A stretch of 64,000 nucleotides of DNA from assembly GCF_014196195.1 (NCBI RefSeq), contig NZ_JACIDF010000004.1:1-64000 (forward strand), written 5' to 3'. This DNA is from Anoxybacteroides rupiense (GTDB lineage: Bacteria; Bacillota; Bacilli; Bacillales; Anoxybacillaceae). The notes below the pieces were generated by a model. The model was not told where the DNA came from and did no database searches. It was given only the letters and a program-made list of their open reading frames with translations. Positions 45,296 to 54,678 of the stretch are shown piece by piece (the first letter of the stretch is position 1; every line of letters begins with the position of its first letter). A program made the translations under genes and the position numbers.

Positions 45296-46488
45296 GACTT
45301 CCCCTCATTAGTAGTTGTTTGACTATTCATCCCTTTTCCCTGTTTTGCTATTTGTATCCAATTTCCACCATGATTATCCGTTAAATAAATGTCTTTTTCA
45401 AACGTTGTGAAAACGATTTGCTTTTCATTGTTTGGATTTACCGCAATGTATCCAATAGCATTATCCTCACTTAAAGTTGGAATAGGGATGTTTTTTTTCT
45501 CTCCGGATTCAAGATTAATTTCCATCAAAGAAGGCTTATCAGTAATAACTCCGGCAAGAAGTTTTCCCTCTTTTGTAAAGGAAACGGATGTGACTGGAGT
45601 ATTTTTTGCAATGTTATCAAAAGAATTACCATAATCCTTAGATAAATAAACCCCTCGATTTGTACTGATCACAACCATATTTTCTTTCTCTGGATGAACA
45701 GCAATAGCTGATGGTTGCCCTTCTAGTCCTTTCATATCGCTTTTCGTCCACGTTTTTGTTTCGTCTAACGAGTAGTACAATCCAGCGTCATCCATTCTTG
45801 AATTCCGTTCTGGGTTTAAAACATAAATGGCATGAGAATAATATCCAACCCCCATTCCGTGAAAGTCAACCTCCCCATATAAATCAAGCGTTTGTAGGTT
45901 TTTCCCCATATCTGTACTTTTCACTACACCGAATGGATTTTTCATAGAAGAACCCGGAGCTGGATGTCCACTGCTGTAAAACCCGTTATCAACCATAGAG
46001 AATCCCATATAATCATGTTTTTCTCCTTCTGGAATTTTCCACTTACCGTTTTTATAGACCTTCAATCCATCATGCGCCGGTACATAAATTTCAGTCCCAT
46101 CATTCGTAAAACCTAACCCGTGAATATGCATAAAATCAATGTCCTCTTCTTCTCCTGTCCCATTTGTTAATGCAAATACTCCAGAAACAGCTAAGGCTAG
46201 TAAAGCTAAAACTGATACCCATCGGCTTAATTTTAACCATCTTTGCAGCTTGTCCCGTTTTAAGCGTCCTTCTTGTTTTTTCACATTAACAGTTTTTAAT
46301 TGATTTCTGATTAGGAAAAATAAAATGATTCCTAACCCCAACAAAATCGACGACACAATAAAGCTATAATTTAACAAAGTAGCGGTCAACATCTCCCGTT
46401 GGTGTTCTTCTTCAGTACCATGCGCGAATACACCAACCGGAATCATAAATAATGCTGAGATCAAAAAAGTAAAAAGTTTTAACTTCAA
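45292..46488 (-). CDS. F510_1955-type exported beta-propeller protein
   Basis: 398 residues. Signal peptide (MKLKLFTFLISALFMIPVGV), two membrane segments (residues about 40-60 and 90-108), then an external domain of BNR/sortilin-like repeats (FMHIHGLGFTNDGTEIYVPA, GLYYSLDETKTWTKSD, GVYLSKDYGNSFDNIA, IYLTDNHGGNWIQIA). This matches the F510_1955 family, annotated as a glycosyl hydrolase-like protein and often seen beside copper genes; no enzymatic activity is evident. It is the fourth gene of the two-component operon, two bases after the 66-residue gene. Confidence 0.8.
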   Translation of the reverse strand: MKLKLFTFLISALFMIPVGVFAHGTEEEHQREMLTATLLNYSFIVSSILLGLGIILFFLIRNQLKTVNVKKQEGRLKRDKLQRWLKLSRWVSVLALLALAVSGVFALTNGTGEEEDIDFMHIHGLGFTNDGTEIYVPAHDGLKVYKNGKWKIPEGEKHDYMGFSMVDNGFYSSGHPAPGSSMKNPFGVVKSTDMGKNLQTLDLYGEVDFHGMGVGYYSHAIYVLNPERNSRMDDAGLYYSLDETKTWTKSDMKGLEGQPSAIAVHPEKENMVVISTNRGVYLSKDYGNSFDNIAKNTPVTSVSFTKEGKLLAGVITDKPSLMEINLESGEKKNIPIPTLSEDNAIGYIAVNPNNEKQIVFTTFEKDIYLTDNHGGNWIQIAKQGKGMNSQTTTNEGKS

Positions 46489-46490
46489 TC

Positions 46491-46691
46491 CTATTCTCCC
46501 CTTTTCTTATAAAGTAAAAGATAGAAAATTCCCGCAAGAAGAATGGGAACTCCCATCCATAGACAAATTTGAACAAACGTTTTCATATATACCCTTAATT
46601 CCGGCCGGAACATGAACGAACCGGACATCGTCAAACATAACAATCCAGCCATGATCAACAAAACAGGCACAATGATTTCAAATTTTTTCAT
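46491..46691 (-). CDS. Small two-segment membrane protein
   Basis: 66 residues with two membrane segments (residues 7-26 and 41-60) and a basic tail. Start overlaps the histidine kinase stop by 4 bases, and the stop lies two bases before the F510_1955-type gene, so it is translationally coupled to both. Family not recognised. Likely a helper of the exported protein or of the sensor kinase. Confidence 0.7.
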   Translation of the reverse strand: MKKFEIIVPVLLIMAGLLCLTMSGSFMFRPELRVYMKTFVQICLWMGVPILLAGIFYLLLYKKRGE

Positions 46692-48094
46692 TGGGCATCC
46701 CCCTTATAAATCGGGAATGTAAGTTCAAAGCTTGTCCCTCTTCCCACTTCACTACTTACATGTATAGTCCCATTTTGCAGTTTCACAAGTTGTTTGACGA
46801 TTGCCAGTCCAAGCCCGGTACCCCCGAATTCTCTTGATCTTGATTTTTCCACACGATAAAATCGTTCAAATAAAAATGGAAGATCTTCTTTCGGTATCCC
46901 TATCCCCGTATCTTCAATCAAAATCTTTACTTTGTCTTGATCATAAGACAATTCTATTTTTATAAACCCTTTTTCTGTATAACGAATGGCGTTTTCGATT
47001 AAATTAATGACAATTTGCTCCATTCTTAAACCATCCGCATAAATACTCGGCAATTGATAAATTTTATGAAAATATAACTGTAACCCTTTCTCCTTTGCTT
47101 TCACTTTTGTTTTTAATACGGCATTTTCAATCACTTCAATCAGATCAATTTCCTCCAAATGTAATGGTAACTTTCCTTCCTCCATCTTTGCCAGTTCAAA
47201 CAAGTCATTGACTAGCTTGGACATTCTATTGGCTTCTTGCTCGATAATTTGTATATACATTTCTTTTTCATCCTCTGTTTGATACTGTTGGTTTTTTAAT
47301 GCTCTCGCATACCCTTCTAAATACGTAAGAGGAGTCCGCAATTCATGGGAAATGTTTGCAAAAAATTCCCGCTGGTTTGACCGGTACCTGTATAATTCAA
47401 CGGCTAAATCATTAATCGCCTTGGCTAGGGAGCCAATTTCGTCTTTTGTTTCAACCAAAACTTTTGTATTTAAATCACCTTCAGCCATTTTGCGGGTTGC
47501 TCTTTCCATTTCTAAAAGTGGATTGGCTAACTTGCGTGATACAATAAAGGTAAAGCCAAGGGCTAAAAGAATGGCACCAATGCCAGCCCAAACAATTAAA
47601 TTCCTTATTAGATGAATTGATTGATGTATCTCATCGATGGAAGCCAATACAAAAATTCCGCCGATAAAGCGATTTTGTGCAAAAATAGGTCTTCCAACGC
47701 TTAGAAAACGTTTATCTAAGATTTCATCGTAATATTCCTTTTCAATGACGGAATTTCTCCTTAAAAGAGAAATGTCATTTGCATCGATTCTTTCTCCTTT
47801 CGATAAGCTTGGGATCCCAGAGTTTGCAACGACGATGCCTTGTTCGTCTACGATTACAATTTCCTGATCTATCATATCGGCAAGTAATTCAAACATACGG
47901 AGGATATTTTTATCCTCTAACGATGTGATGGAATTCGCATAACGATTGGATAAATCGTAAATTTGATCTTTCATTTTACTGTAATAAAAGCCAGAAAATA
48001 TTTCATTGATAATAAAACCAAGTGGAAGCAAAATGGTTAACACAATGACTAGAATACTTGCCCCTAATTTTACAACGATACTATTCCATTTCAT
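46688..48094 (-). CDS. Sensor histidine kinase of the metal island
   Basis: 468 residues. Membrane segments at about 10-32 and 163-185 enclose an external sensor domain of 130 residues; it has few Met/Cys, so the ligand is not obvious. Then HAMP, HisKA with FFANISHELRTPLTYLEGYA (His near residue 250), and HATPase with N box, DTGIGIPKEDLPFLFERFY and GGTGLGLAIVKQLV. OmpR/PhoR-type organisation. Overlaps the response regulator by 4 bases. Neighbours point to copper or envelope redox stress as the signal. Confidence 0.9.
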   Translation of the reverse strand: MKWNSIVVKLGASILVIVLTILLPLGFIINEIFSGFYYSKMKDQIYDLSNRYANSITSLEDKNILRMFELLADMIDQEIVIVDEQGIVVANSGIPSLSKGERIDANDISLLRRNSVIEKEYYDEILDKRFLSVGRPIFAQNRFIGGIFVLASIDEIHQSIHLIRNLIVWAGIGAILLALGFTFIVSRKLANPLLEMERATRKMAEGDLNTKVLVETKDEIGSLAKAINDLAVELYRYRSNQREFFANISHELRTPLTYLEGYARALKNQQYQTEDEKEMYIQIIEQEANRMSKLVNDLFELAKMEEGKLPLHLEEIDLIEVIENAVLKTKVKAKEKGLQLYFHKIYQLPSIYADGLRMEQIVINLIENAIRYTEKGFIKIELSYDQDKVKILIEDTGIGIPKEDLPFLFERFYRVEKSRSREFGGTGLGLAIVKQLVKLQNGTIHVSSEVGRGTSFELTFPIYKGDAQ

Positions 48095-48795
48095 TGGTCT
48101 TCTTCAGGAGCTTGGAATTTATAGCCCATTCCCCAAACCGTTTTAATCGGATTAAAGGAAAGCCCGTTTTTTCTAAACTTTTCCCTTATATTTTTCACAT
48201 GGGTATCAACTGTACGAATATCTAAAACGTCATGAACTCCCCATACCCGATCTAGTAACATATCCCTTGTAAATATCGTTTTTGGGTTTAACACTAATAG
48301 CAAGAGAATATCAAATTCTTTTGGTGTCAATTCTAATGGACGATCGTTTACAAAAACTTGTCTTTCATTTTGATCGATTTTTAAATCTGCAATCTTAATG
48401 ATTCCTTCCGTTTGAATAGGATTGGAAGAAGCAGCTGAACGTCTTATTAGTGCTTTAACCCTTGCCACTAATTCTTCGGGTTCAAAAGGCTTTACAAGAT
48501 AATCATCGGCTCCAACATCAAATCCTTGTACTTTATCTTTTACATCACCACGTGCCGTAAGCATAAGGATGGGCACTTGACTCATTTCCCTTATCTTTTT
48601 GCATACCTCCCATCCATCCATATCGGGCATCATGATGTCTAAAATCACTACGTCGATTCTTCCTTTTGTCAATAAGGTTAATGCTTCTTGTCCACTTGCC
48701 GCTTCAGTTAAGTGAAAATATGGAGAAAGATTGATTTTTAGTAAATGCCTCATGTTCCATTCATCATCAACGATTAATACTCTTTCTTTCTTCAT
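48091..48795 (-). CDS. OmpR-family response regulator of the metal island
   Basis: 234 residues. Receiver domain with acidic pocket DD10-11, phosphorylation site D53 (VVILDIMMPDMDGWE), T/K positions LTARG and LVKPFEPEE, followed by a winged-helix DNA-binding domain (LTPKEFDILLLLVLNPKTIF ... VDTHVKNIREKFRK). It is first in a coupled five-gene operon. A likely promoter has TTGACC at the -35 and TATAAA/TTATAA at the -10 with slightly long spacing. The best candidate binding sites in the window are the four shared promoter elements. Confidence 0.92.
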   Translation of the reverse strand: MKKERVLIVDDEWNMRHLLKINLSPYFHLTEAASGQEALTLLTKGRIDVVILDIMMPDMDGWEVCKKIREMSQVPILMLTARGDVKDKVQGFDVGADDYLVKPFEPEELVARVKALIRRSAASSNPIQTEGIIKIADLKIDQNERQVFVNDRPLELTPKEFDILLLLVLNPKTIFTRDMLLDRVWGVHDVLDIRTVDTHVKNIREKFRKNGLSFNPIKTVWGMGYKFQAPEEDQ

Positions 48796-48872
48796 CCTTA
48801 TATCACAATCCCTGTTTATAATTTGTTAATAAATGATCCGGTCAATTGTTTGTCCTTTAACCTCTCATTTTT

Positions 48873-49480
48873 TCAGTTAAAGAAAACACATTCAATCATC
48901 GTCCCATATACGATTTCTTGAACCACTTTCATGATAACTCCACCTGCTTGTTGATCCACAAGCGGTGAAAGTGTTTTAAACAATTGTGGTGCGTCGTAAT
49001 AGACGGTATAAAACGGTTCATTCGCAAAAATAATTAAGGCACAAGCTGTAGTCAGTAACATTCCTGATGTAAAATATAGTAAATTTTTTGGATATTTGAT
49101 AAACAATCTAATTCCTTAGTGACCGGAATTAAAGGGATCCACATGAACAATGCGGAGATGGTTAATATAATATGGGTTAAGTTATGCAAGATATTATGTG
49201 AAACGATTGTATTAAATATGAATGGGACTTGATAAAACGAAAACAACACATTAAATAAAAGTAACGGGATCAACGGATATTTTAAAAAATTGATCCATTT
49301 GTATCTTAATCCTAAATGAAGAATTGATACCATCATTCGATTTGGCAAACCTAACAGCAGTAAAGGTGGTAAAACTATATAAATTAACAATTGTTCCAAC
49401 ATATGAGCGCAAAAAATGATCTCCTAAGTAATGTAAAAGGCTATCCCCAACAAAAACGCAAATAAAACTGGTGTTCCTTC
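48873..49480 (-). pseudogene. ctaG: Frameshifted CtaG-like cytochrome oxidase assembly gene
   Basis: Three frames together give the C-terminal half of a CtaG/Caa3-type protein: LLHYLGDHFLRSY near 49400-49450, then LEQLLIYIVLPPLLLLGLPN, PFIFNTIVSHNILHNLTHII, LFMWIPLI and LSNIQKIYYI in a second frame, and TSGMLLTTACALIIFA, LSPLVDQQAGGVIMKVVQEI in a third. Two frameshifts (near 49400 and 49080) and a missing 5' half make it non-functional. It retains an upstream shared operator element at 49587. Confidence 0.8.
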
Positions 49481-49586
49481 GAAACGATGAGCCGTATCAT
49501 AAAAGGCTGACTCAAAATATTAATAATTTGATTAAAGAAGTCGTACACCTTCTATCACTATTTTTCGTTGATTTTTACAATGATTA

Positions 49587-49623
49587 ATCTTATTAAAAAA
49601 TTTTGAAGAAAATATGGAGATAG
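49587..49623 (-). promoter_or_regulatory. ctaG-relic promoter with shared operator element (site 4)
   Basis: Minus strand: CTCCATATTTTCTTCAAA, then 15 bases from CATATTTTC (49608-49616) to a -10-like TAAGAT (49587-49592). Same layout as sites 1-3. Confidence 0.65.
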
Positions 49624-49779
49624 ATGCTGATATTATATTCTTTTGTGTGTATACATTTCTTTGCTACCGATTGTATCCTCAACAAACGCTTTATGAACTT
49701 GTTGAAAATCTTAAAATATAGAAATAGTTAGACAAAAAACGAAAGTACAAACAACATAAATCTTTATTCAAGGATTCTT

Positions 49780-49925
49780 CACAACTCTTCTCTTCGATTT
49801 CGCAACATTCGAACACGTACTTTCGACTACCATCTTGATTCCACAAAGAAAAAATCTACATTCCATAGGAAATTTCGAATTTTAAAGCCCGGTGGAGAAG
49901 TTCATATAGCAGATTTGGTATAAGC
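49780..49925 (+). pseudogene. Relic of a SAM-dependent methyltransferase
   Basis: A plus-strand stretch reads FRILKPGGEVHIADL at about 49876-49922, the conserved LKPGG turn of class I methyltransferases (UbiE/ArsM-like), with a degraded upstream part. No start or complete frame. The rest of 49624-49779 has nothing recognisable. Confidence 0.5.
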
Positions 49926-49950
49926 AATTAAGTTGCCCTTCCCACACTAT

Positions 49951-49985
49951 AAAAAAGACCCCCTCCAATTCTACTTGGAGGGGAT
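49951..49985 (-). terminator. Terminator of the csoR-copA-copZ operon
   Basis: Minus-strand stem GATCCCCTCCAA / TTGGAGGGGGTC followed by TTTTTT, 30 bases after the copZ stop. Confidence 0.9.
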
Positions 49986-50013
49986 CATATCAGGGAGTAT
50001 AAATCCATGTATG

Positions 50014-50217
50014 TTACTTCACATCGTAACCTTGCTCTTCAATCGCTTCTTTGAGTTTTTCTACACTTACCTTTGTTTCATCATAATCTACATCCACAGT
50101 GCCTTCTTGTAAATGTACTTCTACATTTCTTACCCCGTCTAACTTTTTAAGAGCGTTTGTCACCGCCATTTTGCAGTGTCCGCAAGTCATTCCTTCTACT
50201 TGTAATGTAATCGCCAT
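50014..50217 (-). CDS. copZ: Copper chaperone CopZ
   Basis: 67 residues, one HMA domain with the metal-binding loop GMTCGHCKMAV (residues 9-19; Cys12 and Cys15) and conserved Tyr near the C-terminus (EQGYDVK). It carries Cu(I) in the cytosol to CopA. AAGGAGG precedes the ATG, 31 bases after copA. Last gene of the csoR-copA-copZ operon. Confidence 0.95.
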   Translation of the reverse strand: MAITLQVEGMTCGHCKMAVTNALKKLDGVRNVEVHLQEGTVDVDYDETKVSVEKLKEAIEEQGYDVK

Positions 50218-50248
50218 TTTTTATTCCTCCTTCATTTATTTTCATTTT

Positions 50249-52645
50249 TTATATTTTCACGCGTTTCAAACGAAGCGCGTTGGTCACAACTGATACAGAA
50301 CTGAATGCCATTGCCGCTCCGGCAATCCAAGGCTCCAATAATCCAGCAGCGGCTACAGGAATGCCAATGGTATTATAGAACAAAGCCCAGAACAGGTTTT
50401 GTCGAATGTTTTTCATTGTTTTACGGCTTAACTCAATCGCTCTCGGGATATGAGCTAAATCTCCGCCGACCAAGGTAACATCGGCCGTTTCGATGGCGAC
50501 ATCCGCTCCTGTGCCGATGGCCATGCCAATATCCGCTTTCGCAAGAGCTGGAGCGTCATTAATTCCATCACCGACCATCGCCACTCGTTTTCCTTGTTTT
50601 TGCAGTTCTTCAACGATATTCGCTTTTTCTTCAGGAAGTACTTCTGCATAGACGCGATCCACATCCACTTGCTTTGCAATGGCTTCCGCTGTACGTTTGT
50701 TGTCTCCCGTTACCATGTACACTTCGATACCCATTTGTTTTAATGTTTGAATCGCTTCTTTGGAGCTTTCTTTTACCGTATCCGCGACAGCGATGATGCC
50801 GGCAAGCTGCCCATCAATGGCAACTAGCATGGCAGTTTTTCCTTGTTTTTCAAGTTCTATCATTTTATCTTCATGCATGGCAATCTCTACAGAGCGTTCC
50901 TTCATAAGTTTTCGCGTTCCAACAAGGACATTTTTGCCATCAATGACAGCTTCAATTCCATGACCGGTAATGGCGGAGAAATGCTCCAGTGGCTTAACCA
51001 AAATCGATCGTTTCTTCCCATATTCCACAATGGCATGAGCCAACGGATGTTCCGAAGCACTCTCGGCAGAAACGGCATAATCGAGCATGTCTTCACGGAA
51101 CTTAAGTACATCGGTTACTTCTGGTTTTCCTTTTGTCACTGTTCCTGTTTTATCCAGTAATACTGCATTGATTTTATGCGTTCCCTCTAGGTACTCACCT
51201 CCTTTAAAGAGGATCCCCTTTTCTGCACCTTTGCCTGTACCGACCATAATGGATGTCGGTGTGGCAAGACCAAGCGCACAAGGACACGCAATGACAAGAA
51301 CCGCGATGGCCACCTCAAGCGCCTTCGGTAAGTCGCCTGGCGCCACAAAGAAGTACCATGTAATGAATGCAATGACAGCAATTCCTACAACAATTGGTAC
51401 GAAAATACCTGAAATGACATCAGCCATACGCTGAATAGGCGCTTTAGAGCCTTGTGCCTCTTCTACGATTTTAATGATATTGGCAAGTGCGGTATCTTTC
51501 CCAACCTTTTCTGCCCGAATGGTGAGTACACCATTTTTATTAATGGTTGCTCCGATGACAGAATCGCCTTCCTTCTTATCAACCGGAATGGATTCACCGG
51601 TAATCATTGATTCATCCACGGAGGATACTCCGGCGATGACCGTTCCGTCTACCGGGATTTTTTCTCCTGGCTTGACGAGAATGGTATCACCAATCACTAC
51701 TTCCTCGAGCGGAACTTTTATTTCTTCCCCATCGCGGATGACAGTAGCTTCTTTTGCCTGCAGGCTCAACAGTTTAGAGATGGCTTCTGTTGTTCTTCCT
51801 TTCGCTACTGATTCAAAGTATTTTCCGACAAGTACAAGCGTAATCAGCACAGCACTCGTTTCAAAATACAATCTTGGCATATATTCGGGATTTCCTAATG
51901 TTTTGAAAGCTTCGTACAAGCTGTAAAAGTAAGCTGCCGATGTTCCAAGCGCCACTAGTACATCCATGTTCGCACTCTTGTTTCGTAATGCCCGGTACGC
52001 CCCTACATAGAAGGGACCGCCGATGTAGAACTGAACGGGTGTAGCCAAAAGAAGCTGGAACCACGGATTCATCAACATGTGCGGCATCGGTAAGCCTATA
52101 TCAAACGGCATATGAGCAATCATCGTATAAAGCAAAGGCAGTGATAAGATAATAGAAATGGCAAGCTGCCGTTGTTTTTGTTTAAGCAGCTCTTCTCTCC
52201 GCCCCACATGATCTTGTTCTTCGTTTCGTATCTGCCCCTTGTACCCAAGCTTTTTGATTTTCTCTAAAATATCTTCTACAGATGCAATGCCTTCATTGTA
52301 TTCTACAACGGCACTGTTTGTCGCCAAGTTTACAGTAGCGCTCGTAACACCTTCCATACGATTTAACCCTTTTTCAATCCGTGTCGCACATGCCGCGCAT
52401 GTCATCCCTTCAATATCTAGCGTCACTTTTTCTGTCGCGACACCATACCCCAAATTCTCAATTTTCGTTTGGATATCGGCTACACTTTGTTTCGATGGAT
52501 CATATTTAATCGTTGCTTTTTCCATGGCTAAATTGACATTGGCTTCTACTCCATCCATCTTGTTCAACGCTTTCTCTATACGATTGGAGCAAGCGGCGCA
52601 TGTCATGCCGGTCACTCTAAGTGTAACGAGCTTTTGCTCACTCAT
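50249..52645 (-). CDS. copA: Cu(I)-exporting P1B-type ATPase CopA
   Basis: 798 residues with two N-terminal HMA domains ([10 protein letters not shown], Cys16/19; [10 protein letters not shown], Cys83/86). Eight membrane segments with the copper-site motif [10 protein letters not shown] near residue 454. Phosphorylation site [11 protein letters not shown] near 497, HP motif SASEHPLA near 530, and [16 protein letters not shown] near 690. The late YN and MxxSS motifs ([23 protein letters not shown]) complete the Cu(I) P1B-1 signature. It pumps Cu(I) out of the cytosol. Complete. Ribosome site GAGAGGAATG; 16 bases after csoR. Confidence 0.96.
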   Translation of the reverse strand: MSEQKLVTLRVTGMTCAACSNRIEKALNKMDGVEANVNLAMEKATIKYDPSKQSVADIQTKIENLGYGVATEKVTLDIEGMTCAACATRIEKGLNRMEGVTSATVNLATNSAVVEYNEGIASVEDILEKIKKLGYKGQIRNEEQDHVGRREELLKQKQRQLAISIILSLPLLYTMIAHMPFDIGLPMPHMLMNPWFQLLLATPVQFYIGGPFYVGAYRALRNKSANMDVLVALGTSAAYFYSLYEAFKTLGNPEYMPRLYFETSAVLITLVLVGKYFESVAKGRTTEAISKLLSLQAKEATVIRDGEEIKVPLEEVVIGDTILVKPGEKIPVDGTVIAGVSSVDESMITGESIPVDKKEGDSVIGATINKNGVLTIRAEKVGKDTALANIIKIVEEAQGSKAPIQRMADVISGIFVPIVVGIAVIAFITWYFFVAPGDLPKALEVAIAVLVIACPCALGLATPTSIMVGTGKGAEKGILFKGGEYLEGTHKINAVLLDKTGTVTKGKPEVTDVLKFREDMLDYAVSAESASEHPLAHAIVEYGKKRSILVKPLEHFSAITGHGIEAVIDGKNVLVGTRKLMKERSVEIAMHEDKMIELEKQGKTAMLVAIDGQLAGIIAVADTVKESSKEAIQTLKQMGIEVYMVTGDNKRTAEAIAKQVDVDRVYAEVLPEEKANIVEELQKQGKRVAMVGDGINDAPALAKADIGMAIGTGADVAIETADVTLVGGDLAHIPRAIELSRKTMKNIRQNLFWALFYNTIGIPVAAAGLLEPWIAGAAMAFSSVSVVTNALRLKRVKI

Positions 52646-52661
52646 AAAGCATTCCTCTCCT

Positions 52662-52973
52662 TTACTTTGAGAATTGCTTAATCACATCCATCAATTCCCG
52701 GATGGATTCTTCTCCGCTGCCTTCGCGGATCGCCTTGGAAACGCAATGATTGGCATGGCGTTCCAGCAAATTCAACCCGACTTTGTTTAACGCAGCTTGA
52801 ATCGCGGAAATTTGCACTAAAATATCAATACAGTACCGATTGTCCTCGACCATCTTTTGTACCCCGCGTACTTGCCCTTCAATACGCTTCAAGCGCTTGA
52901 CGATGCTTTCGATCTCTTCTTCGGTTCGCGGAACCATTTTGGCATTTATATTGTCATCTTCATATTGATTCAT
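52662..52973 (-). CDS. csoR: Copper-sensing repressor CsoR
   Basis: 103 residues from the ATG at 52971-52973 with GAGGTGG upstream (a GTG three codons earlier belongs to that site). All-helical DUF156 fold. Cu(I) ligands Cys48 (NRYCIDIL), His73 and Cys77 (RHANHCV) are all present, so a true CsoR rather than RcnR or FrmR. It represses the operon in low copper and leaves DNA when Cu(I) binds. First gene of csoR-copA-copZ; operator at 53017-53035. Confidence 0.94.
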   Translation of the reverse strand: MNQYEDDNINAKMVPRTEEEIESIVKRLKRIEGQVRGVQKMVEDNRYCIDILVQISAIQAALNKVGLNLLERHANHCVSKAIREGSGEESIRELMDVIKQFSK

Positions 52974-53014
52974 TGCTACCACCTCATTTGTTTATAACAG
53001 TTGTCTTCTAATAC

Positions 53015-53043
53015 ATTATACCGGTATTGGGTATAAAATGCAA
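53015..53043 (-). promoter_or_regulatory. csoR-copA-copZ promoter with CsoR operator
   Basis: -35 TTGCAT (53038-53043), 17-base spacer, -10 TATAAT (53015-53020). The spacer contains the inverted repeat TATACCCAATACCGGTATA, close to the known CsoR operator TACC(n)GGTA type. Bound CsoR would cover the promoter. Confidence 0.85.
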
Positions 53044-53441
53044 ATGATATCTTACTTAATGTATGATTTTCTATGTGTAATTTTTTATTCCTATTTTGAA
53101 TCAGAGTAACGTACATCTATTCAATTATTTTCTGTTTAAATCTGTATCGATACAAAAGGAACTCGTTCTTTAAAGTAACGGGTTCTGTACAAAATAACAG
53201 TCAAATTATCAACATAAATTACAATTATTTTTTATTGAATAATTTTTGATTAAATTTATATAAATTCAATAGGTTTTAACGCTAATAGAAAGGCTATCGG
53301 TGGTTTTCCGTTCCGATAGCCTAAAACATGACGTTTAACTTTATAACCTAGTCACCAAATCTTTTTATGCGGATAAACGAGATGCCTACGAAGAATAGAA
53401 AATAGGTCCTCTCTTCGAGTACATGAATTCTTTTATCTCCT
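53044..53441. other. Intergenic region between csoR and the membrane-protein pair
   Basis: No gene. A strong hairpin AGGCTATCGG / CCGATAGCCT at 53298-53324 probably terminates the minus-strand pair upstream or plus transcription. A second weaker hairpin GAACTCGTT / AACGGGTTC lies at 53159-53186. Confidence 0.55.
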
Positions 53442-53900
53442 TTACATTTGCATTACCTTTCTACTTCGCTTCATCTCCATCTTTTTATATGCTAACACCG
53501 AAGTAAACAAGAATACACATGTAATCAACGAACCTAGCGGCAACATGGCTACGATATGATCAGGAAAGACAAACGGGAGCAGTGGAAAGGCGTACACAGC
53601 CGGGACACGGATGCCAACAATACGTAACAGAATAAGCATTAAAATCATATCTAACAGGGTGGCCAATATCCACGAATCAATAGCAAAGTACAACAGCGTT
53701 CCGACAGTCGCAGATATGGTCAATACAAGCCCTTGTTTAAAAGCCATTTTTCCGTTGTACATCGGCTTCTGAAGTGACTCATACACAACAACGAGAATCG
53801 GCGGGATCACTGCCAGTGGGTAGCCAGCGAGCCAGCATAAACCCATCCACACGAAAATCAGCACTAAGAATACCAGCATGTACTTGTACTGTATCTTCAC
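53442..53900 (-). CDS. HPP-like small membrane protein, second of a pair
   Basis: 152 residues from a GTG at 53898-53900 that overlaps the upstream stop as GTGA; the open frame extends 30 codons further upstream but that part lies inside the neighbour and has no ribosome site. Five membrane segments (VFLVLIFVWMGLCWLAGYPL, LVLTISATVGTLLYFAI, ATLLDMILMLILLRIVGI). The layout resembles HPP-family and aromatic-acid-exporter-like membrane domains, but I see no diagnostic motif. Pairs with the equally sized upstream gene and probably forms a heteromer. Confidence 0.65.
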   Translation of the reverse strand: MKIQYKYMLVFLVLIFVWMGLCWLAGYPLAVIPPILVVVYESLQKPMYNGKMAFKQGLVLTISATVGTLLYFAIDSWILATLLDMILMLILLRIVGIRVPAVYAFPLLPFVFPDHIVAMLPLGSLITCVFLFTSVLAYKKMEMKRSRKVMQM

Positions 53901-54358
53901 TTTCTTTTCAAGTCCTTTATCAATCCAAATTTGAGAACTCCAAGCATCAATATAAAGGTAAAAATAAAAACGGATATAATAAATGACCATTCATTTGCAT
54001 TTGTCACCACTGGCAGTAAGCCCGTTGCAATGGACGGTCCCAAATTTGATTGAATGATACGTAAAAAGAGCATTAAAAGTATAAGGGTAAGGCTTACTTT
54101 TCCTAAATAAGAAATGTGTAGTTGATTCACTGCGAAACCGATCACTGCCGTGATGGACGGCGCAAGAAAAATTTTCGATGGTTGCCTGATCCATCCTGCT
54201 TCTCGGTACACCCACATGGCAATCGCCATTGCCGCAACTTCCGGCAAAATAATTTCGTGATCTTTCAACATCACCGAAGCCGTAATCATCGCGATAATGA
54301 ATGTAATGCTAATGATATATGAAATCATCGTTACTTTCTTTGAAACAGTTGAATCCAT
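53897..54358 (-). CDS. HPP-like small membrane protein, first of a pair
   Basis: 153 residues, five membrane segments, with PEVAAMAIAMWVYREAGWIR followed by PSKIFLAPSITAVIGFAVNQ, which resembles the proline-rich region of HPP-type membrane proteins. Function unknown. A GAGTATATAAAC-type weak ribosome region precedes the ATG. Coupled to the next gene by a 4-base overlap. Lies between the copper operon and the mer genes; no metal ligand cluster is seen. Confidence 0.65.
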   Translation of the reverse strand: MDSTVSKKVTMISYIISITFIIAMITASVMLKDHEIILPEVAAMAIAMWVYREAGWIRQPSKIFLAPSITAVIGFAVNQLHISYLGKVSLTLILLMLFLRIIQSNLGPSIATGLLPVVTNANEWSFIISVFIFTFILMLGVLKFGLIKDLKRK

Positions 54359-54678
54359 GTTTATATACTCCTTTTGTTCATATGATTTCCATCATACTGT
54401 TTCGATTCTAATAGAAATCGACAATGATGCTAATGAAAATGTTTTAATTTGGAGTGTTTATCAAGTAAACGTCTCTCCAATCAGTTGGAGAGCTTCTGTT
54501 CCCATAAAAAATTCCCTTCCAATTTTCCATCTTCCCTCCTTGTCCTTGATTGGGGAATTTGATGGTACATTCTATTCTAACCAAGGAATCGGTTCGTATC
54601 TCTTTTTCTGCTTCATTGTAAATTTGCTCAAGTACAGTTAGAATAATCAAAAATCCTATATGTTTATGAAAAGGAGCT
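54359..54678. other. Intergenic region downstream of merA
   Basis: No supported gene (the open frame across 54444-54719 overlaps the merA end, with no ribosome site). A CTCTCCAA / TTGGAGAG hairpin lies at 54474-54493. Nothing else seen. Confidence 0.45.

Noticed and set aside
42505-48795. The main chromosomal res operon with ResD-ResE
   Set aside because: The two-component genes are separated from resBCA by metal genes, are in another operon, and the kinase sensor domain and neighbours do not fit the usual resABCDE layout.
51474-51926. Plus-strand 150-codon frame inside copA
   Set aside because: Antisense shadow of the conserved CopA actuator domain with no ribosome site.
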